Shown: in pieces, positions 43,797-52,684 of the stretch
Layout: every line of letters begins with the position of its first letter
Numbering within the stretch: the first letter of the stretch is position 1
Source: Bacteroidales bacterium
GTDB taxonomy: Bacteria > Bacteroidota > Bacteroidia > Bacteroidales > UBA932
Assembly (NCBI GenBank): GCA_017438975.1
Contig: JAFRUH010000021.1
Coordinates: 44,517-108,516 of the forward strand
Reading direction: 5' to 3'
DNA: 64,000 nt
Made by a program: the position numbers and the translations under genes
Notes under the pieces: model-generated
The model's database searches: none
Told to the model about the DNA's origin: nothing
The model's input: the letters and a program-made list of their open reading frames with translations, nothing else

Positions 43797-45029
43797 TCAA
43801 TCAAAGAATCCGGGTTGCCTGTATGTGAGTCCCAGTTCGCGGTCCACGGTGGCGATGATGCCCTGGACCTGTCCCATCGCGAACATGCGTCCAAGGAAAG
43901 AATAGCCGGCATTGTAGCCCCGGGTCTCGTCGCCGAGCATCGTCATTCCGTGGTCCACCCGCATGGGCAGACCGGGATTCTCCTTTTCGAAAATGCGGAC
44001 GAGTTCGATGATGTCGGCGCGCCCGCCGAGGTGCGAGGCTTCGGTGAAGTCGCCGTTCGGGAAGATGTGGCAGGAGCGCAGATGGATGAAGTGGGTCCTG
44101 GAGGCGAACTTCCGGGCCATGCCGACGACGTCGTTGTATGCTCCTGCGGACAGGGATCCGGCGCAGAAGGTCAGGCCGTTGTGCTTGTTGGGAACCGCGT
44201 TCAGGAGCCATTCGATATCCTCTTCCGTACGGACGATGCGGGGGAGTCCCAGGACTTCGATCGGCGGGTCGTCCGGATGGACGCACATATTCATCCCGCA
44301 CTCTTCGCAGACGGGCATGATGGCCTCGAGGAAGTATTTCATGTTCGCCCGGAGGGCGGCTTTGTCAATTCCTTTATAAAGGGCGAGGAATTCCCTGAAT
44401 TTCTGCACAGGAGCCTCGTCCCCTTCCTTGAAATTCCCGCTGACGAATCCCTGGGTCTTGATGACGATGTTCTCGACGAGGGCATGGTCCTTCTCGGGGG
44501 TCATGGTCTTCGCCAGGGCGTCGGCTTCGGCAAGCACGTCCCGCCCTTCTCCGTACCCCTCCGGGAATCGGAACGCGGCCCATTCTTCCCGTGCACCGGG
44601 GCGCTTGAGGATATAGATGTCGAAGTAGGCGAATTCGGCGTAGTTGAAATAAAGGTTCGTCGCTCCGTTCGGATTCTCATGGAGCAGGTCCGTCCGGGCC
44701 CAGTCCAGGACCGGCATGAAATTGTAGCAGATGCAGTGGACCCCCTCCGCGGAAAGGTTCCGCAGGGACTGCTTGTACACTTCGATCTGTTCGTCCCTGT
44801 CCGGACCGCCGTATTTGATCGTCTCGACGACGGGGAGCGACTCGACGACGCTCCACCGCATGCCGTAGCTTTCAATGTATTCGCGGAGGTCGCGGATCTG
44901 CTCCCGCGTCCATACCTGTCCCAGCGGAACGTCATGCAGGGCCGTGACGATTCCTTCCACTCCGATCTGCCGGAGCATCGCAAGGGTGATCTTGTCCTTC
45001 TTGCCGAACCATCTCCATGTTTTTTCCAT
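43797..45029 (-). CDS. uxuA: mannonate dehydratase
   Basis: A 410-residue TIM-barrel metalloenzyme that dehydrates D-mannonate to 2-keto-3-deoxygluconate. Family segments include TWRWFGKKDKITL at the N-terminus, CVHPDDPP, HLRSCHIFPNGDF and VDHGMTMLGDE, containing the metal ligands. It is the first gene of the uxuA-uxuB-SGNH operon and has a perfect promoter upstream. Kdg kinase and aldolase genes are not in the window. Confidence 0.95.
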   Translation of the reverse strand: MEKTWRWFGKKDKITLAMLRQIGVEGIVTALHDVPLGQVWTREQIRDLREYIESYGMRWSVVESLPVVETIKYGGPDRDEQIEVYKQSLRNLSAEGVHCICYNFMPVLDWARTDLLHENPNGATNLYFNYAEFAYFDIYILKRPGAREEWAAFRFPEGYGEGRDVLAEADALAKTMTPEKDHALVENIVIKTQGFVSGNFKEGDEAPVQKFREFLALYKGIDKAALRANMKYFLEAIMPVCEECGMNMCVHPDDPPIEVLGLPRIVRTEEDIEWLLNAVPNKHNGLTFCAGSLSAGAYNDVVGMARKFASRTHFIHLRSCHIFPNGDFTEASHLGGRADIIELVRIFEKENPGLPMRVDHGMTMLGDETRGYNAGYSFLGRMFAMGQVQGIIATVDRELGLTYRQPGFFD

Positions 45030-45057
45030 AATTGATTTTTTCTTTGTGGTTTACGAA

Positions 45058-45088
45058 CAAAGATACGATTTTCACGCTAAAAAGCAAA
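45058..45088 (-). promoter_or_regulatory. promoter of the uxuAB operon
   Basis: Minus-strand TTTG (45085-45088), 19 nt, TATCTTTG (45058-45065), an exact consensus promoter, about 28 nt from the uxuA start. No clear GntR-type operator is evident around it. Confidence 0.85.
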
Positions 45089-45157
45089 GATGCCCTTCCC
45101 CTTACGGACCGTTGTGACCGCCGATTGTAAGCAGGTCGGCAAAAAATCGAAAAAAGT

Positions 45158-45188
45158 TTTGGAGAAAAGAAAAAAAGTCGTAACTTTG
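45158..45188 (+). promoter_or_regulatory. promoter of tRNA-Gly
   Basis: TTTG (45158-45161), 19 nt, TAACTTTG (45181-45188), a perfect Bacteroidetes promoter 33 nt before the tRNA. Confidence 0.85.
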
Positions 45189-45221
45189 CAATCCCGATTC
45201 ACCAAAACGGGTATCAATAAT

Positions 45222-45297
<76 letters not shown>

Positions 45298-45301
45298 AAT
45301 G

Positions 45302-45330
45302 AAACGCCAGCCCTTGAGGTTGGCGTTTTT
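45302..45330 (+). terminator. Rho-independent terminator after tRNA-Gly
   Basis: AAACGCCA (45302-45309) pairs with TGGCGTTT (45321-45328), followed by more T residues, starting 5 nt after the tRNA CCA. Confidence 0.85.
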
Positions 45331-45378
45331 GGGTATGGAATTTGCAAAACCTTTCGCAGATCATAAAATTGAATGGCT

Positions 45379-46275
45379 ATGAAAACGCTGAAACTGCTTG
45401 CCCTGGCAAGCGCATTTCTTTTCGTTTTTGCAGGAATGACCTCCTGCAACAAAGACAATGGCGGAAAAGACGCGGACCAAGTGTTCGGCAAATTTGAAAT
45501 CAAGGACGCGTCCAGCCCTGTCAAATCCATCGAACTGACCCCCGAGGGCGAATATATCGTCACGAAGAATCCCGCCGTCACCAAGGGCAACGACGATCTG
45601 GACCTTGACGACGTCTGGGTGTACGGAAAATTCAATTTTATCGACGGAGCCTACCTGCTGCAGGGTTTCGGGAAAATCGTCATCGACATGCTGGGTGGCG
45701 GAGTGGCCGAAATCGCCATCGACAGGAGCGGCTGGGACCCCTTCACGGTCCGAGCCAACCTGGCATCCACGGTCCGGGAGACGGAGATCAACCGGAGCCT
45801 CTGCCGCCACTGGGAGTTTGAAAGGACCTATTTTTCCCTCTCCTTCAGCGACTTGCCTTTCCTGAATTTCGGATTCGACGTGGATGGCTGCGACTTCACG
45901 AAATGGTTCCAGAAAACCGGTGACGAGGAAGGAGAGAGAGACCTGGACGAGAAATGCACCGGTATCATTTTCACGGAATCAGGCACCTATGCGGTCCTCT
46001 TCGACAACGGAAAGGTCAATGTCGGTTCCTGGGCCTGGGAAAACGGTGAGGACGGCAGTCTCAAGTGCGACTGGAACGAACAGTACCAATCTTTCTTCAA
46101 GGATTACCGCTTCCATGGCTCCCTCTCAGTGGATGTCGAGGAGGGAGACCCTGCCACCTGCACCATCGTCCGTTCCTTTGATACTACGATGGAGCGGTAC
46201 AAACTCTTCTCAGGTTATTCCTCCCACAGCATGACCACGAGCCTCACCTACTATTTGAAGGAGCACAAGGACTGA
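45379..46275 (+). CDS. lipoprotein of unknown function
   Basis: A 298-residue predicted lipoprotein (lipobox MTSC, then NKDNGGKDADQ). The rest is beta-rich and acidic, with scattered Trp, and resembles Bacteroidetes lipocalin-like or DUF49xx lipoproteins only in general character. I do not recognise a family. An ATG two codons upstream (45373) is also possible. Its 3' end overlaps the convergent FG-GAP gene by 25 bp. Confidence 0.8.
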   Translation: MKTLKLLALASAFLFVFAGMTSCNKDNGGKDADQVFGKFEIKDASSPVKSIELTPEGEYIVTKNPAVTKGNDDLDLDDVWVYGKFNFIDGAYLLQGFGKIVIDMLGGGVAEIAIDRSGWDPFTVRANLASTVRETEINRSLCRHWEFERTYFSLSFSDLPFLNFGFDVDGCDFTKWFQKTGDEEGERDLDEKCTGIIFTESGTYAVLFDNGKVNVGSWAWENGEDGSLKCDWNEQYQSFFKDYRFHGSLSVDVEEGDPATCTIVRSFDTTMERYKLFSGYSSHSMTTSLTYYLKEHKD

Positions 46276-48200
46276 CGCTCGGTATTCCTGATGAGATAGA
46301 AGTGGCCGTCCTCTGCACCCAGGAGGAGGTCGATGATGCCGTCATGGTCCCAGTCGACGGGCGTGGGGCAGGTGGTATGGCCCTCCAGGACGGTCCGTGA
46401 CAGGTCTCCCTTGTAGGTCAGCATATATCGCCCGCTTTCGGACGGCTCCCCCTGCCACCATACGGCGGAAGGACCATCGGCGATGAGGTCCGGGTGTCCG
46501 TCATGGTCCCAGTCGGCAAAGCATATTTTTCGACGCCCGGACTCTCCTGCTTCGAGATCGTTCAGCCGGAGGGGTCCCGGCGTCGTGTCGGTGATCCCTT
46601 TCCGGTTATTGTAGACGGATCCGTCAGAGCCATGGAAGATCCGTTTCCCGGGGTTCAGGCGTCCGTCCCCCCGGCGCTCGTAGTAGCTGAGCCATCCTTC
46701 CTGGTCAAGGGAGATCAGGTCGCACAGTCCGTCTTTGTTCCAGTCGATCGCGACCGGGGTTGTCCGCCATTGCGTCGCCAGCGTCCCTTCCGCGGGGGAC
46801 CACCAGTTCCATTTCACCTTGGGCGTCTCTCCGTCCCAAGCCACGGTGACATCTTTCGGTGCGGAAAGCCTTGTCCCACGTAAGCCTTTCATCCACTGGA
46901 CCTTGCCCCAGATGGAATTGAAGATGATATCAGCCCTCCCGTCGCCGTCCCAGTCGGCTACGCTGAGGACCGTATACCCCCATTTGCGCTCCGCCGGACC
47001 CTGGATGGATCCGTTTTCACCGGCCATGATCCTGAAGGGCTTGCCTTTAACGGTAAACAGGGTGGGCGTGTCCCACTTCCCGTTCCCGAGATTCCGGATC
47101 AGGGCGATCTCACCGGCGGAATTCCCCGTGATGATGTCCTCCTCCCCATCTCCGTCCCAGTCAAAGCTGCAGGGAGTGGCAAGGGCTCCGAATTTGACGA
47201 GGTCGGCCTTTTGCCGGAAAGGGACCGGATCCTCGAAGAGCGGCATCCCTTTCCATGTCCTGCCGGTATTCCGTACCCAATAGATGGTCCCGTCTTCATC
47301 TCCGACGACGAGGTCCATGTGAGAGTCCCCGTCGAAATCGAAGGGTACCGGAACGATCATTTCGATATGGAACCGGATTTCCCCCTTCCTGTTTGACAGC
47401 CTTCTCCCCTCGGAGAAAGCCGGCTTCCCGGGGGACCCCGAGTTCTTGAACCAGGTCAATCCGTCCAGGAATTCCCCGCAGATCAGGTCCTGCAGTCCGT
47501 CCCCGTCGAAATCGGCCACGCAGGGACAAGGGGCTCCGAACGTGTCTATGACCCGGCCTCCCGCTTCGACCTTGCCCTTATTGACATAAGTTCCATCCTC
47601 ATTTTCAAGGAGATAGACATATCCATGGAGGGGACCGTGCGTCCAGTTCCCGTCGGTATCGTACGCGTTGTCCCACCCGTAGTCGTCCCAGCTGTCTATC
47701 CCGACAAGGATGTCCGCGTCCCCATCAGCGTCCCAGTCGGTATAATTCCACATGTTCGAGCGGGATCTCCTGATCATGGCGCCGATCCGCTCCCCTTCAT
47801 ATCTGACAGGCGAGGGCTTCCCGGTGAAGTCGCCGGAAAAGAATCCGGGATACTCCTTGTCTTTGGCGAGTACCCGGGGTTCTCCTCCGAAATAGCTGAC
47901 CCTGATATTATTAGGTCCCTTGTCAAAGACCTTGACGGCTTTTTCGAAAAACGGGGTTGAATTGGTTCCGACGTTGCGGAAGAAATAGATGCCTTTGTAA
48001 GGTTTGTCCGGGCATGAGACCAGGAGATCGTTCCGTCCGTCTCCGTCATAATCGGTCGGAAGAGGAATCCCCCAGAGGCCGACACTGAGCTCGACGGCAG
48101 CCTCGGTGCCGTAACGTAAGGGGATGGCTTCCGGCAGCCGAACGTCCCGGACAATTGCGGAGAGTCCCGCGGAAAGGAGGCAGATGAGTATGGAGGTCAA
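46251..48200 (-). CDS. secreted FG-GAP/VCBS repeat protein
   Basis: A 649-residue exported protein with a short N-terminal hydrophobic signal. At least seven FG-GAP/VCBS-type calcium-binding repeats are visible (DYDGDGRNDLL, DWDADGDADIL, DFDGDGLQDLI, DFDGDSHMDLV, DWDGDGEEDII, DWDGDGRADII, DWDHDGHPDLI, DWDHDGIIDLL), giving an extracellular beta-propeller. No catalytic domain is visible, so a binding role is most likely. It overlaps the lipoprotein gene tail to tail. Confidence 0.9.
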   Translation of the reverse strand: MTSILICLLSAGLSAIVRDVRLPEAIPLRYGTEAAVELSVGLWGIPLPTDYDGDGRNDLLVSCPDKPYKGIYFFRNVGTNSTPFFEKAVKVFDKGPNNIRVSYFGGEPRVLAKDKEYPGFFSGDFTGKPSPVRYEGERIGAMIRRSRSNMWNYTDWDADGDADILVGIDSWDDYGWDNAYDTDGNWTHGPLHGYVYLLENEDGTYVNKGKVEAGGRVIDTFGAPCPCVADFDGDGLQDLICGEFLDGLTWFKNSGSPGKPAFSEGRRLSNRKGEIRFHIEMIVPVPFDFDGDSHMDLVVGDEDGTIYWVRNTGRTWKGMPLFEDPVPFRQKADLVKFGALATPCSFDWDGDGEEDIITGNSAGEIALIRNLGNGKWDTPTLFTVKGKPFRIMAGENGSIQGPAERKWGYTVLSVADWDGDGRADIIFNSIWGKVQWMKGLRGTRLSAPKDVTVAWDGETPKVKWNWWSPAEGTLATQWRTTPVAIDWNKDGLCDLISLDQEGWLSYYERRGDGRLNPGKRIFHGSDGSVYNNRKGITDTTPGPLRLNDLEAGESGRRKICFADWDHDGHPDLIADGPSAVWWQGEPSESGRYMLTYKGDLSRTVLEGHTTCPTPVDWDHDGIIDLLLGAEDGHFYLIRNTERQSLCSFK

Positions 48201-48223
48201 GAAAAATAGATATGCGAAATGAA

Positions 48224-48607
48224 CTAGTCCGCCTGCGAGGCGAGGTCGTCCAGGATTTCCTGTTTCCTTTTCTCGTCTTTGTCGAGGATGTCGTCCATCC
48301 CCGTCAGTTCGGAAACATAATCGAAGATGACAGCCTCTTCCGCCGTGATGATCCGGTCCGCCACAATCGTCGCGCAGATGACCTCGGCCACGACGCTCTT
48401 TTGTTCATCGGTCATATTCTTGACCGTGACGAGAGCCGGGAGAAGGGGCAGGTCCTGTCCCAGTTCAAAGTCTTCCTCGGAACAATCGATTGCGTCCAGC
48501 ACGTCCTGGGCGAATTCGATTTCCTCGTCATCGATCCAGCTGTCGGCCTCGATGATGCCGATCATCAGGCTGATGACGGCCTGCTTTTCAATTGATGTGA
48601 ATTCCAT
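48224..48607 (-). CDS. TerB-like small helical acidic protein
   Basis: A 127-residue all-helical acidic protein. The pattern MIGIIEADSWIDDEEIEFAQ and the later ATIVADRIITAEEAVIFDYV (two D-x-x-I-x-x-E-E type repeats) resembles TerB/DUF533-like proteins. The function is unknown. A -7 box TATTTTTG (minus strand, 48634-48641) lies 27 nt upstream. Confidence 0.7.
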   Translation of the reverse strand: MEFTSIEKQAVISLMIGIIEADSWIDDEEIEFAQDVLDAIDCSEEDFELGQDLPLLPALVTVKNMTDEQKSVVAEVICATIVADRIITAEEAVIFDYVSELTGMDDILDKDEKRKQEILDDLASQAD

Positions 48608-48759
48608 GTCGTATCAGGATTGGTTATACCCTGCAAAAATAATAAATATTATTTGTAACGAAGCGGTAATAATACGATCTAATAACCTATGGCGACCGAA
48701 TCGGACATCCAGACTTCCCTCGTCAGAAGAGGCATCCCGTTCGAGAAGAAGTAAAGAGG

Positions 48760-49095
48760 TCAGCGGACCTTGATCGAGCGGATCAGGTAGAGGATGGGGA
48801 AGATTTCCAGACGACGATCAGCAGGTAACAGAATATGTAGCCATAAGCGTCGGTGATCTTTTCTTCAGCCCGGAGAGATCCGTCCACACGGACGAGATGC
48901 ACGGTATTGGGTGCGATGGTCATGGTTACTTTCCGGTGGATCCCCTTGGCTGCGAGGATCGCCCGGTCTATCTTGATGCCGCCGGAAGTGGAACCGGAGC
49001 AGCCGCAGATAAGTGAACAGATAATGAGCACGGTCATGCTGAGCGGAGGCCAGGTTGTAGTGTCCCTTGTTGCGAAGCCCGTCGTGCCCACGGAA
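48760..49095 (-). pseudogene. trkH potassium-transporter remnant
   Basis: The minus strand reads a TrkH/KtrB fragment: SVGTTGFATRD (selectivity-filter loop), then CSGSTSGGIKIDRAIL, up to YGYIFCYLLIV. It then breaks into another frame that carries what looks like the TrkH C-terminus (RLEIFPILYLIRSIKVR, stop at 48760-48762). The N-terminal two thirds and an internal segment are missing. The 5' end is at the junction with the lysR fragment near 49070-49095. It is a decayed gene, not a functional transporter. Boundaries are approximate. Confidence 0.7.
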
Positions 49096-49842
49096 ATCGG
49101 CCGGAAGATCATCGACCGTGCGAAGGTCGTTCTCTACAATGTGGGCCAGATCTCCGAGTTGGCCCGTTCGGAAAAAGAAACCCTTTCCGGATCCCTTCGT
49201 ATCGCCTTGATTTCCACCGTGTCACCGGTCCTGGTTCCGGGCCTTTTCAAATACTTCGGGGATACATATCCGTCGATCTCCTTGCAGACGGAAGAGATGC
49301 TCACGGATACAGTCAAAGATAAACTCCGGAAGGCCGAGGTCGATATGGGTATCGTCGCCGGTCCCGTCCGGGAGCCCGGCCTGCTGGAGATACCGCTCTA
49401 CCACGAACGTTTTTTTGCCTATGTATCACCGGAAAATCCCGCCTACGCCCGGGAAAGCATCCGGTCGGAATCGCTCCTGAAAGAACCGGTCTGGATTATC
49501 CGGAAAGGTTTGAGGCAGCTGGATCCGCGGGAACTGGAGGAGGGCACATTTACCTATGACCGTTTCTTCGAGGGAGGACGTGTGGGAATCCTCATCCAGG
49601 TCGTCAATGACAATGGAGGGATCACCATCATTCCGGAAACGCATACCAGACTGATCCTGTACAGCCTGCAGCATTGTCTCCGTCCCATTGTCGACCCCGT
49701 TCCGGTCAGGACCATTTCCCTCGTGATCCGGGACGATTATATCCATGAAGCGAAACTGAATGCAGTTGTGGAAGCCGTAAAGCATATCATCCCGGGACCC
49801 CTGCTCGACGATGTGATCCGGAAAGGCCATCTGACCTTGTAG
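49062..49842 (+). pseudogene. LysR-family regulator remnant lacking its DNA-binding domain
   Basis: The plus strand encodes the linker helix and the complete effector domain of a LysR-type regulator, from KPVVPTEIGRKIIDRAKVVL to the end (about 255 residues, with GSLRIALISTVSPVLVPGLF and TIIPETH). The N-terminal helix-turn-helix is absent. Upstream sequence in this frame is antisense to the trkH remnant. It resembles OxyR in layout but has no redox cysteine at the expected place (EPVWIIRKGLRQL). Most likely a 5'-deleted pseudogene; expression of the isolated domain from an internal start cannot be excluded. Confidence 0.7.
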
Positions 49843-49856
49843 AGAGGGGGGAGGGT

Positions 49857-50744
49857 TTACCGCTTGAGCGGCTCCATATGGACGATGATGTGCGACTGCT
49901 CCCCGAAGCGGTCCTTGAAGCGGAGTTCGACCTCCGTAGCCTTTTCGTGGGCTTCGGAGAGGGTTTGGGAGCCGTCCAGACGGATATGGACCTCGGCGAC
50001 GATGCGGTTCCCGACCCGGCGGGTGCGGAGGTTGTGGGGATCTTCCACCCCCGGCACTTCCCGGATGAGATCGATCATTTCCTGCTCCGTTTCGGCCGGC
50101 AGGGAACTGTCGGTCAGTTCGCCGAAACTGGGCCCCAGCAGGTCCCAGGCCACTTTTACCAGCATCGCGCCCACCACGATGGACGCCAGCGGATCCAGTA
50201 CCGTCCAGCGGTGGCCGAGGAAGATGGCCCCTCCGATGCCGATCGCCGCGCCGATGGAACTCAGCGCATCCGAGCGGTGATGCCAGGCGTTGGCCTCGAG
50301 GGCCGGGGACTGCAGGTGTTTCCCCCTGCTGCGGGTATACTGGAAAAGGAGTTCTTTGGCGACGATGGAAACGAGGGCGGCCCAAAGGGCGAGCCTGCCC
50401 GGGGAAGGAAGGTCCTCTCCCTGGAGCCACCGGGCAAGTTTCAGCGCTCCGGAAACCACAATGCCCACGGCTGCCGCTGCGAGCGCCAGTCCGATGAACA
50501 GCGTTGCGACCGTTTCGTACTTGCCGTGCCCGTAGTCATGGTCCTCATCCTGCGGCCGGGCGCTCACCCGGACGAAGACGAGCACGACGATATCGGTAAT
50601 GAAATCGGACAGGGAATGCACGGCGTCCGAGACCATGGCCGCCGAATGCCCCGCCACGCCGGCGAAGGCCTTCACTCCGACCAGCAGCAGGTTCACGACG
50701 CTTCCCGCGAGGGTCACGCGTGCTATTTCATCTTCGCGTTTCAC
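49857..50744 (-). CDS. cation diffusion facilitator (CDF) metal efflux transporter
   Basis: A 295-residue inner-membrane protein with six hydrophobic segments and a C-terminal cytoplasmic metal-binding domain (about 215-295). The zinc/iron site residues are visible in TM2 (SDAVHSLSD) and TM5 (HHRSDALSS), with DYGHGKYET between TM2 and TM3. It is of the FieF/MMT type, exporting Zn, Fe or Mn by proton antiport. It overlaps the HD gene by 17 nt and is last in a three-gene operon. Confidence 0.93.
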   Translation of the reverse strand: MKREDEIARVTLAGSVVNLLLVGVKAFAGVAGHSAAMVSDAVHSLSDFITDIVVLVFVRVSARPQDEDHDYGHGKYETVATLFIGLALAAAAVGIVVSGALKLARWLQGEDLPSPGRLALWAALVSIVAKELLFQYTRSRGKHLQSPALEANAWHHRSDALSSIGAAIGIGGAIFLGHRWTVLDPLASIVVGAMLVKVAWDLLGPSFGELTDSSLPAETEQEMIDLIREVPGVEDPHNLRTRRVGNRIVAEVHIRLDGSQTLSEAHEKATEVELRFKDRFGEQSHIIVHMEPLKR

Positions 50745-51303
50745 GTTCTTCGTTCAGGAGGTTCTGCGTATCTACAAGGATTTCCTTCCGCAGGCGGGTA
50801 AGCCAGTCGGAGAAGGAGACTGCATCGAAAGCGTAGGTAAGGTTCAGGGAATACTCGTTCTCGGACCAGGTGTCCAACGGGGATTCATTGTGCTGTATGA
50901 GGGCCTCGAGTTTGTCCAGGGCCTTGTAAATCTTGGCTTCCGGGGTCTCCCGGGCATCCATCTCCCGGTACAGCGCCTCCATCTCTCCGGCCGGAGGGTC
51001 CGGAAGGGTATGGACCCATCGTTCCAGCAAGGTATCCTCCGTTTCCCGGTCCCGGTCCGATTTGAGGAAGACCGGGATGTCTCCGGTAAAGCATTCGCCG
51101 AGGTCGTGGATGAGGCACATCCGGATCACCCTGTCCATGTCGACCTCCGGGAATTCGTCCCGGAGCAGGAAAGCCATCAGGGAGACTCTCCAGCTGTGCT
51201 CCGCGACGCTTTCCGTGCGGCGACGTGAAGTCGTGCAGTGCCTGGGCGTATCCTTCAGGCGCTCCGCAACATGCAGGATGTCAAGAAATTCCCTGGGTTC
51301 CAT
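50728..51303 (-). CDS. HD-domain hydrolase (YfbR/HDDC2-like 5'-nucleotidase)
   Basis: A 191-residue HD-domain protein with metal ligands in ESVAEHSWRV (His), CLIHDLGEC (HD) and a later Asp (ALDKLEAL). It resembles YfbR/HDDC2 5'-deoxynucleotidases, which dephosphorylate dNMPs. It overlaps the beta-lactamase-fold gene by 23 nt and the CDF gene by 17 nt. Confidence 0.85.
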   Translation of the reverse strand: MEPREFLDILHVAERLKDTPRHCTTSRRRTESVAEHSWRVSLMAFLLRDEFPEVDMDRVIRMCLIHDLGECFTGDIPVFLKSDRDRETEDTLLERWVHTLPDPPAGEMEALYREMDARETPEAKIYKALDKLEALIQHNESPLDTWSENEYSLNLTYAFDAVSFSDWLTRLRKEILVDTQNLLNEERETRR

Positions 51304-52639
51304 ATGATTCTGCGCAGGCTGTGAGGATATCTTTCAGAAGGCCGTTGAAATCGATGACCCGGTCGGGTTTCGGGGAATACCCGAGAATGACGACGACCAG
51401 CTGTTCGGTCGGGAGGATGAAAATCTCCTGACCGTCATGGCCGCGGCATTCGAACATGTCCTCCGGGGCGTCGGGATAGGTTTTCGAGCGGTTCAGCCAG
51501 AAAAACGCCCCGTACCTTCCTTCGCTGCAGGAGGCGATGTCCGTCGTATAGGCGACCCAGTTTTCAGCAAGGATCCGCTTGCCGCCGGCGTATCCGTCGT
51601 CCAGGTACAGCTGTCCGAACCGTGCATAGTCCCGCGCGGTGACATAGAGGTAGGAAGAACCGACGGGGGTCCCGCTCATGTCGGGTTCGAACCGGGGATT
51701 CCGGATCCCCGTCGGACCGAAAAACTGTTCGCGCAGATAGGTCAGGAATGCGGTATCGGAAGGGAATCGTCCGCGCAGGTAGCGCATCACGATATTGGAG
51801 CTGCCGCTGGAATAGTACCAGTGCGTTCCGGGTTCATGCATCAGTTCCTTGGACTGGGCGAAGAGACCCATATCCTGTTCCCGGTGCAGCATCAGGTTGA
51901 CGTCGGAGCGGTTTCCGTAGTCTTCGTTCCAGGCCAGCCCGCTCTGCATCTGCATCAAATCGTTGAGGGTGATCGCCTTGCGGGAGTCGTTCTGCCACTC
52001 GGGAATGTCCAGGGGGGCGTAGATGTCGAGGAGGCTGTCCCTGACCATCACGCCCACGAGCGCATTCGTGAAACTCTTGGCCATGCTCCAGCTCAGGAGC
52101 GGCGTGTCCGCGGTAATCCCGCTGCGGTAGCGTTCTGCGACGATGCCTCCCTTGTGGAGGACGACGAAAGCGAAGGGGGTCCCGTTATAGGCCCGTTCGT
52201 CGACGAGAGCCTTCGCAATCGGCTCCAGCCTGGCGGCAAGAGCGGAATCGCCTGCCGCAAGCGGCGGGACACTGTCTGTCTCGGGCGGAAGCGGGAAGGT
52301 CTCCTCCCGGAGTTTCGACGCGTCTCTGCCGCGCAGGAGCGTGACTCCGTATCCGTCCCGGCAGAGGGCGGTCGACTTGCTCCAGAGGAACCGGCTCGTG
52401 ACGGTCCGGTTCTCCCGGTCTACCTTGTTCCGGGTAAACTTGATAAAGGAGAAATTGAGGTCAAGCGACTCGACGTCAGAGGGTTCCCTTCCGGAGACGA
52501 AGACGTCGGAAGCCAGGTTCTTGGCCGCATAACCGGTGATGATGGGCATCAGGCTGTTCAGATACAGGCAGCCCCCGAGAATCGCCGCGGCCAGAAGCGC
52601 CAGCACAATGCGAAGTGTTTTTTTGGCTTTTGGTTTCAT
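51281..52639 (-). CDS. membrane-anchored serine hydrolase (class C beta-lactamase fold)
   Basis: A 452-residue protein with an N-terminal membrane anchor (residues 10-33) and an AmpC-like domain. The catalytic SMAK is at 185-188, a tyrosine motif YSSGSSN follows, and the KTG-like position reads GHDGQ. Such proteins are esterases or D-aminopeptidases as often as beta-lactamases, so resistance should not be assumed. First gene of an operon with the HD and CDF genes. Confidence 0.87.
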   Translation of the reverse strand: MKPKAKKTLRIVLALLAAAILGGCLYLNSLMPIITGYAAKNLASDVFVSGREPSDVESLDLNFSFIKFTRNKVDRENRTVTSRFLWSKSTALCRDGYGVTLLRGRDASKLREETFPLPPETDSVPPLAAGDSALAARLEPIAKALVDERAYNGTPFAFVVLHKGGIVAERYRSGITADTPLLSWSMAKSFTNALVGVMVRDSLLDIYAPLDIPEWQNDSRKAITLNDLMQMQSGLAWNEDYGNRSDVNLMLHREQDMGLFAQSKELMHEPGTHWYYSSGSSNIVMRYLRGRFPSDTAFLTYLREQFFGPTGIRNPRFEPDMSGTPVGSSYLYVTARDYARFGQLYLDDGYAGGKRILAENWVAYTTDIASCSEGRYGAFFWLNRSKTYPDAPEDMFECRGHDGQEIFILPTEQLVVVILGYSPKPDRVIDFNGLLKDILTACAESYGTQGIS

Positions 52640-52684
52640 GCCCCTAATTTAATGGTTTCAAGGGAATAAACCAAAAGATGCGTC

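Noticed and set aside
48689-48754. 21-codon plus-strand frame between the TerB-like gene and the trkH remnant.
   Set aside because: Too short, no homology recognised, no promoter or ribosome-binding context; could be a fragment of another lost gene.
51281-52639. Antibiotic-resistance beta-lactamase.
   Set aside because: The SxxK fold is shared with esterases and peptidases; the protein is membrane-anchored, and its KTG-like position reads HDG, so a resistance call is not justified.
52644-52675. TTTG-20-TAAATTAG as a promoter for the beta-lactamase-fold gene.
   Set aside because: The -7 box has a mismatch and sits directly against the ATG. It is suggestive but too weak to annotate alone.
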